Source: Tistrella mobilis KA081020-065 (GTDB lineage Bacteria > Pseudomonadota > Alphaproteobacteria > Tistrellales > Tistrellaceae). Taken from it: a DNA stretch of 64,000 bases. Location: the NCBI RefSeq assembly GCF_000264455.2, contig NC_017956.1:3454001-3518000 (forward strand), in the 5' to 3' direction. Every line of letters begins with the position of its first letter. Position 1 is the stretch's first letter. The translations under genes were made by a program, and so were the position numbers. The notes under the pieces were generated by a model. It was not told the origin of the DNA and searched no databases. It saw only the letters and a program-made list of their open reading frames with translations. Shown here in pieces: positions 60,123 through 64,000 of the stretch.

Positions 60123-60917
60123 TCAGGCCAAGGCCAGCATTTCCAGTGCAATCCGGTGCGCAAGGGGGTCGCCGGCAGCCAGCACGCGCCCATCGCCATC
60201 CAGGCCGAGCGGCCCGCCCGACCAGTCGGTCACCACCCCGCCGGCGCCCTCGATCACCGGCACAAGTGCGCACCAGTCGTATGGCTTCAGATCCACTTCC
60301 GCAACGAGATCGATCAGACCGAGGGCGAGCAGGCCGTAATTGTAGCAATCACCACCCCAGAGCACGTCGGTGACCCGCCCGGCCAGGCGGTCGAAGCGGG
60401 CCCGGTCGTCGGGTCCGAACATTGTGGGCGATGTGGCGGCAAGCCGGGCCAGCGCCGGATCCGCGCAGGCGCGGGTGCGGATCGGCCGGCCGTCGAAACA
60501 GCTCTGTCCGCCGGTGATCCCCCACCAGCGCTCCCCCGTGCCGCCGGCATCGATCACCCCCAGCACGGGCTGGCCGCGAAAGCACAGCCCGACCAGAGAG
60601 CCGAAAGTGGGTCGGCCGGTGATGAACGAGCGGGTGCCGTCGATCGGATCCAGCACCCATTGCCAGTCCGCCGCCTCGCGCACCCGGCCATGCTCCTCGC
60701 CGAAGATGCCGTGCGCGGGCAGCTCCGCCTCGAGAATGCGGCGCATGGCGGCCTCCGCCTCGCGATCGGCCAGGGTCACCGGGCTCTGATCGGGCTTCAC
60801 GTCGACCGGCACGGCGGTGCGGAAATAGCGCCGGGCCTCTGCCCGGGCGGCATCGGCCAGACGGAAGGCGACGGGCAGGAAAGAGGCGGCGTCTTCGGCA
60901 AGACGGGTCGGGGTCAT
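60123..60917 (-). CDS. Inositol-monophosphatase-family phosphatase (HisN-like)
   Basis: A 264-residue magnesium-dependent phosphatase. Metal-site motifs are GEEHG, WVLDPIDGTRSFITG and the late WCALVPVIEGAGGVVTDWSG. The FITGRPTFGSLVGL and YNYGLLALGLIDLVAEVDLKPYD segments match the HisN type of histidinol-phosphate phosphatase used by many alphaproteobacteria in histidine synthesis; inositol or other sugar phosphates are alternatives. ATG 60917 fits the family N-terminus. It lies upstream of yejA on the same strand, with a 60-base gap. Confidence 0.85.
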   Translation of the reverse strand: MTPTRLAEDAASFLPVAFRLADAARAEARRYFRTAVPVDVKPDQSPVTLADREAEAAMRRILEAELPAHGIFGEEHGRVREAADWQWVLDPIDGTRSFITGRPTFGSLVGLCFRGQPVLGVIDAGGTGERWWGITGGQSCFDGRPIRTRACADPALARLAATSPTMFGPDDRARFDRLAGRVTDVLWGGDCYNYGLLALGLIDLVAEVDLKPYDWCALVPVIEGAGGVVTDWSGGPLGLDGDGRVLAAGDPLAHRIALEMLALA

Positions 60918-60970
60918 GTGGCGCACAGGGCTCCGAGAGGATGGCTCCGAGAGAGCGGGGTCCGGAACGA

Positions 60971-61008
60971 CGACGCCCGCCGGGTCCGCATGGGACCGGC
61001 GGGCGTCG
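60971..61008 (-). terminator. Terminator-like hairpin after cytochrome c gene
   Basis: A 13-bp stem CGACGCCCGCCGG/CCGGCGGGCGTCG with a 12-base partly paired loop lies between the cytochrome c stop (61083) and the hisN-like start (60917), both on the minus strand. T-tract weak. Confidence 0.55.
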
Positions 61009-61082
61009 CGAAAGATGACCGGGCCGGGCAGGGGATGCAACCCGGCGACGACATCGCCGGAAATCCGCAGCCTGGTCTGACC

Positions 61083-61700
61083 TCAGCCGGCGTTCTGCTG
61101 GGCGGCGGGCTGCTCGCCGGCCGGCTGTTCGGCAGCGGGCTGCTCACCACCTTCGGCCCCCCCCTCGGCGGGCGCCGCCGGGATCTCCTTGGGGGCATCC
61201 GACTGGCTGTTGAGATAGGCAATGACCGCGGCGCGATCCTCGACCTTCGACAGGCCGGCGAAGGACATCTTGGTGCCCGGCGCAAACGAGGCCGGCTTGG
61301 TAAGGAAGTGGTCGAGCTTCTCGAAGGTCCACTCGCCGCCGATGCCCTTCAGGGCGTCGGAATAGGCGAAGCCGTCGGCAGAGGCCACCGGGCGGCCGAC
61401 CACGCTCCACAGCTCGGGGCCGACCTTGTTCGGGCCACCCTTCGAGTCGTCGTGGCAGGCGGTGCAGCGGGCGAAGACCTTGGCACCGGCCTTGGGGTCG
61501 GCACTGGCCAGCGCCACCTCGAACGGCACTTCCTTCGGCGCCTCGGCGGCGGCGTCGGTGGCGACGCCTTCGATCGCGTAGGCGTTCTTCTCCAGGTGTT
61601 CAGGCTCGTACACCATGTCGGAGATGACACCCACGACCATGGCGAACAATGCCGCCGTCAGGAACGCGGCCATCAGCTTGTTGAATTCGAAGCCTGACAT
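61083..61700 (-). CDS. Membrane-anchored class-I cytochrome c
   Basis: A 205-residue c-type cytochrome held in the inner membrane by an uncleaved helix (residues 8-29, LMAAFLTAALFAMVVGVISD), with the haem domain in the periplasm. Haem attachment is C79-T-A-C82-H83, and the axial methionine is M145 in PGTKMSF, with GPELWSVVGRP between, as in mitochondrial-type and CycM cytochromes. The last 40 residues are a Gln/Glu/Pro/Ala repeat tail. It likely carries electrons from the bc1 complex to oxidase, fitting the SCO1 gene at 19 kb. GAGGA precedes the ATG. Confidence 0.92.
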   Translation of the reverse strand: MSGFEFNKLMAAFLTAALFAMVVGVISDMVYEPEHLEKNAYAIEGVATDAAAEAPKEVPFEVALASADPKAGAKVFARCTACHDDSKGGPNKVGPELWSVVGRPVASADGFAYSDALKGIGGEWTFEKLDHFLTKPASFAPGTKMSFAGLSKVEDRAAVIAYLNSQSDAPKEIPAAPAEGGAEGGEQPAAEQPAGEQPAAQQNAG

Positions 61701-62146
61701 GCCCAATCCTCTTCCACACGACGCCCGACGGCCCTTGACATGCATTCCGGACAGCAGGGCACGGGTCGACACGGATCCGGCCGTGCCGCAGGTTCTTGAT
61801 GAGCGCCGCACTCTCCGGAGCGGTCCCGGCGGAGCCCGCGGCCGACGGATGACATGCCCGTCGGTCTGCGGATCCGGCCCGTCCCAGCGGAGGGAATTCC
61901 GTCAGGCGGCAGCCGCGCTTGCGGGAGCGTCCGGACACCTTCGGGAAGCGTTACGGCACGGGTTTATGGGTCACACCGCAGATGCGGTCATGACGGGCGA
62001 AGATTAGCCACTTCCCCCGCTTCTGTCCAATCCCTATAAGGGTTCCAGGGGCTCCGGTTCCATACGAGAGGTCGAGCCTGCGTCACATGGTCGCAACCTC
62101 CGGTCCGGAATATGGACGCCCGATTCTTCCATCGCCGAGGCAGAGA
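61701..62146. other. Divergent intergenic region between cytochrome c and kdsB
   Basis: No gene can be supported in these 446 bases. CCCTATAAGGG at about 62032-62042 contains a TATAAG that could serve as a -10 element, and its CCCT-ATA-AGGG symmetry could be an operator. Nothing else stands out. Confidence 0.5.
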
Positions 62147-62881
62147 ATGAACCCCCTGGTCGTGATCCCCACCCGTCTGGCTGCCACCCGCCTGCCGCGC
62201 AAGCCGCTGGCGGACATCAACGGCCGGCCGATGATCCTGCATTGCCTCGACCATGCCCTTGCCGCCGGCGTCGGCCCGGTGGTGGTGGCGGCGGGCGATC
62301 AGGAGATCGTGGACGTGGTGGAAGCGGCCGGCGGCACGGCGGTGCTGACCGATCCGGCCCTGCCGTCGGGGTCCGACCGCGTCCAGGCGGCGGCCGAGAT
62401 TTTCGACCCCGACCGGCGCCATGACGTGATCATCAACTTCCAGGGCGACATGCCCGCACTGGACCCGGCCCTGCCGCGTGCGGCGCTGGAGGCGCTGGGC
62501 GATCAGGCCGATATCGCGACGCTCGTGGTCGAGACCTCGGATCCGGCGGTCCGCGCCAACCCCAATGCCGCCAAGGCGGTGCTGTCGATGGCGCCGGGCA
62601 GCCGGATCGGCCGGGCGCTCTATTTCACCCGCGCCAACGCCCCCTGGGGGGACGGGCCGGTTCACCATCATATCGGCTTCTATGCCTTCCGGCGCGGCGC
62701 GCTCGACCGCTTCGTCTCGCTGCCGCCCAGCCCGCTGGAGCTGCGTGAGCGGCTGGAACAGCTGCGCGCACTCGAAGCCGGGCTGCGCATCGATGCCGCC
62801 ATCGTCGACACCGTGCCCTTCGAAGTGAATGCACCCGAGGATCTGGAGGTTGCCCGCCGGCTGCTGAAGCCTGCGAGCTGA
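62147..62881 (+). CDS. kdsB: 3-deoxy-manno-octulosonate cytidylyltransferase
   Basis: A 244-residue nucleotidyltransferase that makes CMP-KDO for lipopolysaccharide inner core. Signatures are VVIPTRLAATRLPRKPLADI at the N-terminus, RLPRKPL for CTP, PSGSDRVQAAAE, IINFQGDMPALDP (in place of the common NVQGDEP) and HHHIGFYAFRRGAL. Its presence indicates a Gram-negative envelope with KDO-containing LPS. GAGG lies before the ATG at 62147. pheA follows about 107 bases later, a conserved alphaproteobacterial order. Confidence 0.93.
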   Translation: MNPLVVIPTRLAATRLPRKPLADINGRPMILHCLDHALAAGVGPVVVAAGDQEIVDVVEAAGGTAVLTDPALPSGSDRVQAAAEIFDPDRRHDVIINFQGDMPALDPALPRAALEALGDQADIATLVVETSDPAVRANPNAAKAVLSMAPGSRIGRALYFTRANAPWGDGPVHHHIGFYAFRRGALDRFVSLPPSPLELRERLEQLRALEAGLRIDAAIVDTVPFEVNAPEDLEVARRLLKPAS

Positions 62882-62988
62882 CACCCCGCCCCCCGTTCCT
62901 CAGCCAGGATGTGCATGCGGGGGCCATGGACAGATGCAGCGGGCCGGCGCAAGATGCCGGCCCCTGCCATTCCAGCCGGAATCGATCG

Positions 62989-63876
62989 ATGCCCGCCGCC
63001 CAGGACATGCCCGCCACGCCAGCCCGCTCCATCGCTTTCCAGGGCCAGCCCGGTGCCTATTCCCACATGGCGTGCCTGGAGATGTTTCCCGAGCTGGTCC
63101 CTCTGCCCTGCCCGACCTTCGCCGATGCGATCGAGGCGGTGCGCGAGGGCAAGGCCGACCGGGCGATGATCCCGATCGACAATACCCTGGCCGGCCGGGT
63201 CGCGGATGTGCACCGGCTGCTGCCGACCTCCGGGCTCCATCTGACCGGCGAGCATTTCATGCGGGTCAGCCACTGCCTGCTGGGCGCACCCGGGGCGCGT
63301 CTGGCCCAGGTGAAGACGGCGCTCAGCCACGTCCACGCCCTTGGCCAGTGCCACCGCTTCATGGACGCGCACGGCATCCGGCCGGTGATCCATTCCGACA
63401 CCGCCAGTGCCGCCGCCCGGGTGGCCGAGCTGCGTGACCCGGCGGTTGCCGCCATCGCCTCGCGGCTTTCGGCCGACATCTACGGCCTGGACGTGCTGGC
63501 CGAGGCGATCGAGGATGCCGAGCACAACACCACCCGCTTCGTGGTGATGATGCGCGAACCGGTGATCCCGGCGCCGGATAACGGGCTGGTGGTGACCAGT
63601 TTCCTGTTCCAGGTGCGCAATGTGCCGGCGGCGCTCTACAAGGCGCTGGGCGGCTTCGCCACCAACGGCGTCAACATGACCAAGCTCGAGAACTATCTGA
63701 TCGACGGCGCCTTCACGCCGGCGGTGTTCTATGCCGAGATCGAGGGCCACCCGGAAAACCGGGCCGTGGCGCTGGCGATGGAGGAGCTGGGCTTCTTCTC
63801 GACCGATGTCCGCATCCTGGGCGTCTATCCGGCAAGCCCGCGCCGGCAGCAGGATCCGGACGCCAGCGCCCGCTGA
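62989..63876 (+). CDS. pheA: Prephenate dehydratase with ACT domain
   Basis: A 295-residue monofunctional P-protein that converts prephenate to phenylpyruvate in phenylalanine synthesis. The catalytic half shows IAFQGQPGAYSHMACLEMF, IPIDNTLAGRVADVHRLL, DTASAAARVAELRDPAVAAIAS in parts and the NTTRFVVM motif (catalytic Thr). The ACT domain (about 200-285) contains VTSFLFQVRNVPAALYKALGGFATNGVNMTKLE in parts, with the ESRP/GALV-like allosteric site as KLENYLIDGAF. ATG 62989 has GGAAT upstream; ATG 63007 is possible. No chorismate mutase domain. A direct-repeat array follows the stop. Confidence 0.94.
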   Translation: MPAAQDMPATPARSIAFQGQPGAYSHMACLEMFPELVPLPCPTFADAIEAVREGKADRAMIPIDNTLAGRVADVHRLLPTSGLHLTGEHFMRVSHCLLGAPGARLAQVKTALSHVHALGQCHRFMDAHGIRPVIHSDTASAAARVAELRDPAVAAIASRLSADIYGLDVLAEAIEDAEHNTTRFVVMMREPVIPAPDNGLVVTSFLFQVRNVPAALYKALGGFATNGVNMTKLENYLIDGAFTPAVFYAEIEGHPENRAVALAMEELGFFSTDVRILGVYPASPRRQQDPDASAR

Positions 63877-63882
63877 CCGGCC

Positions 63883-63945
63883 CGTCACGTTACGTTCGTC
63901 ACGGTTACACCCGTCACGGGCACACCCGTCACACTCACACGCGGA
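63883..63945. repeat. Direct-repeat array (CGTCAC iterons, about 15-bp period)
   Basis: CGTCAC recurs at 63883, 63897, 63912 and 63927 with spacings 14, 15 and 15; the two middle units share longer matches (CGTCACGG-ACACC). The array begins 7 bases after the pheA stop and ends about 25 bases before the next start, so it could be repeat-born spacer or an iteron-like operator. Confidence 0.7.
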
Positions 63946-63957
63946 GATCTGCAGGCC

Positions 63958-64000
63958 ATGGGTGGCAGCGGAATGGGTGCGGGCCTTGCCTGGGTGCTGC
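63958..64000 (+). CDS. Start of a downstream gene, truncated by window edge
   Basis: ATG 63958 is preceded by GCGGAG at a usable distance and stays open to the end (MGGSGMGAGLAWVL). Only 14 residues are visible, so no product can be named. Its position directly after pheA suggests a gene on the same strand. Confidence 0.4.
   Translation, partial: MGGSGMGAGLAWVL

Noticed and set aside
1-64000. tRNA, rRNA, CRISPR, insertion sequence or prophage
   Set aside because: No tRNA-like cloverleaf ends, no spaced repeat-spacer array, no transposase or integrase motif and no terminal inverted repeats were seen on either strand.

Overview
The window is a contiguous stretch of a high-GC (roughly 70 percent G+C by eye) alphaproteobacterial chromosome. 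That placement rests on an ECF sigma factor paired with a ChrR-type anti-sigma factor, Coq7- and UbiH-type ubiquinone genes, a SCO1/SenC assembly factor, a membrane-anchored c-type cytochrome, a kdsB-pheA pair and an intracellular PHB depolymerase. The gene mix resembles Rhodospirillales or Tistrella-like bacteria, but that narrower placement is inference. Nearly all of it is ordinary housekeeping and metabolic DNA. I see no rRNA, tRNA, insertion sequence, phage or CRISPR array.

Layout. 1-6.3 kb: a DUF3237 fragment, a TRAP solute receptor, a ProX-type editing protein, a CnoX-like thioredoxin, a LON-domain/Trm112/DUF971 operon, a tiny Arg-rich protein and a UbiH-family hydroxylase. 6.5-8.4 kb: glnK-amtB behind a near-perfect sigma-54 promoter. 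8.5-17.4 kb: a DapC-like aminotransferase, ftsK, lolA, a MATE exporter, a class-I amidotransferase-like hydrolase, an acidic hypothetical protein and an alanine/glycine symporter. 17.5-25.2 kb: PHB depolymerase, SCO1, then late cobalamin genes (cobD; a SYLF protein; cobS-phosphatase-cobU; cobT). 25.3-29 kb: a GGDEF protein with a ruined active site, rpoE-chrR and an asparaginase. 29-36.7 kb: a two-subunit CoA transferase, an EamA exporter, SDR, phhB, a zincin, a thioesterase, an ACT-domain gene behind two peptide-coding hairpin leaders, and gluQ. 37-42.1 kb: a five-gene set (DRE-TIM aldolase, PqqC/TenA-like oxidase, class-IV aminotransferase, ATP-grasp ligase, RraA-like aldolase) that looks like a small uncharacterised biosynthetic pathway. 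42.2-51.7 kb: histidine kinase, HNH nuclease, aminotransferase, thiM-thiE with a TPP riboswitch, coq7, dsbB, a TAXI receptor and an M17 aminopeptidase. 51.8-64 kb: a secreted lipase-like hydrolase, Ada, yejABEF (yejE frameshifted), a hisN-like phosphatase, cytochrome c, kdsB and pheA.

How parts work together. GlnK and AmtB form the ammonium uptake and sensing pair. The cob genes complete the nucleotide loop of cobalamin. scoAB and phaZ both serve ketone-body/PHB carbon turnover. RpoE-ChrR is a singlet-oxygen-type stress switch that probably drives its own promoter. The yej operon imports oligopeptides.

The most unusual signals are four. First, two successive short ORFs ending in related octapeptides, each with its stop codon beside or in the loop of a GC hairpin, lie upstream of an ACT-domain gene, the first apparently leaderless. 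Second, the five-gene 37-42 kb cluster is uncharacterised and follows an AT-rich, structured leader. Third, short tandem repeats (15-18 bp) recur exactly at stop codons of several unrelated genes. Fourth, the GGDEF protein keeps its c-di-GMP inhibitory site but has lost its catalytic signature.
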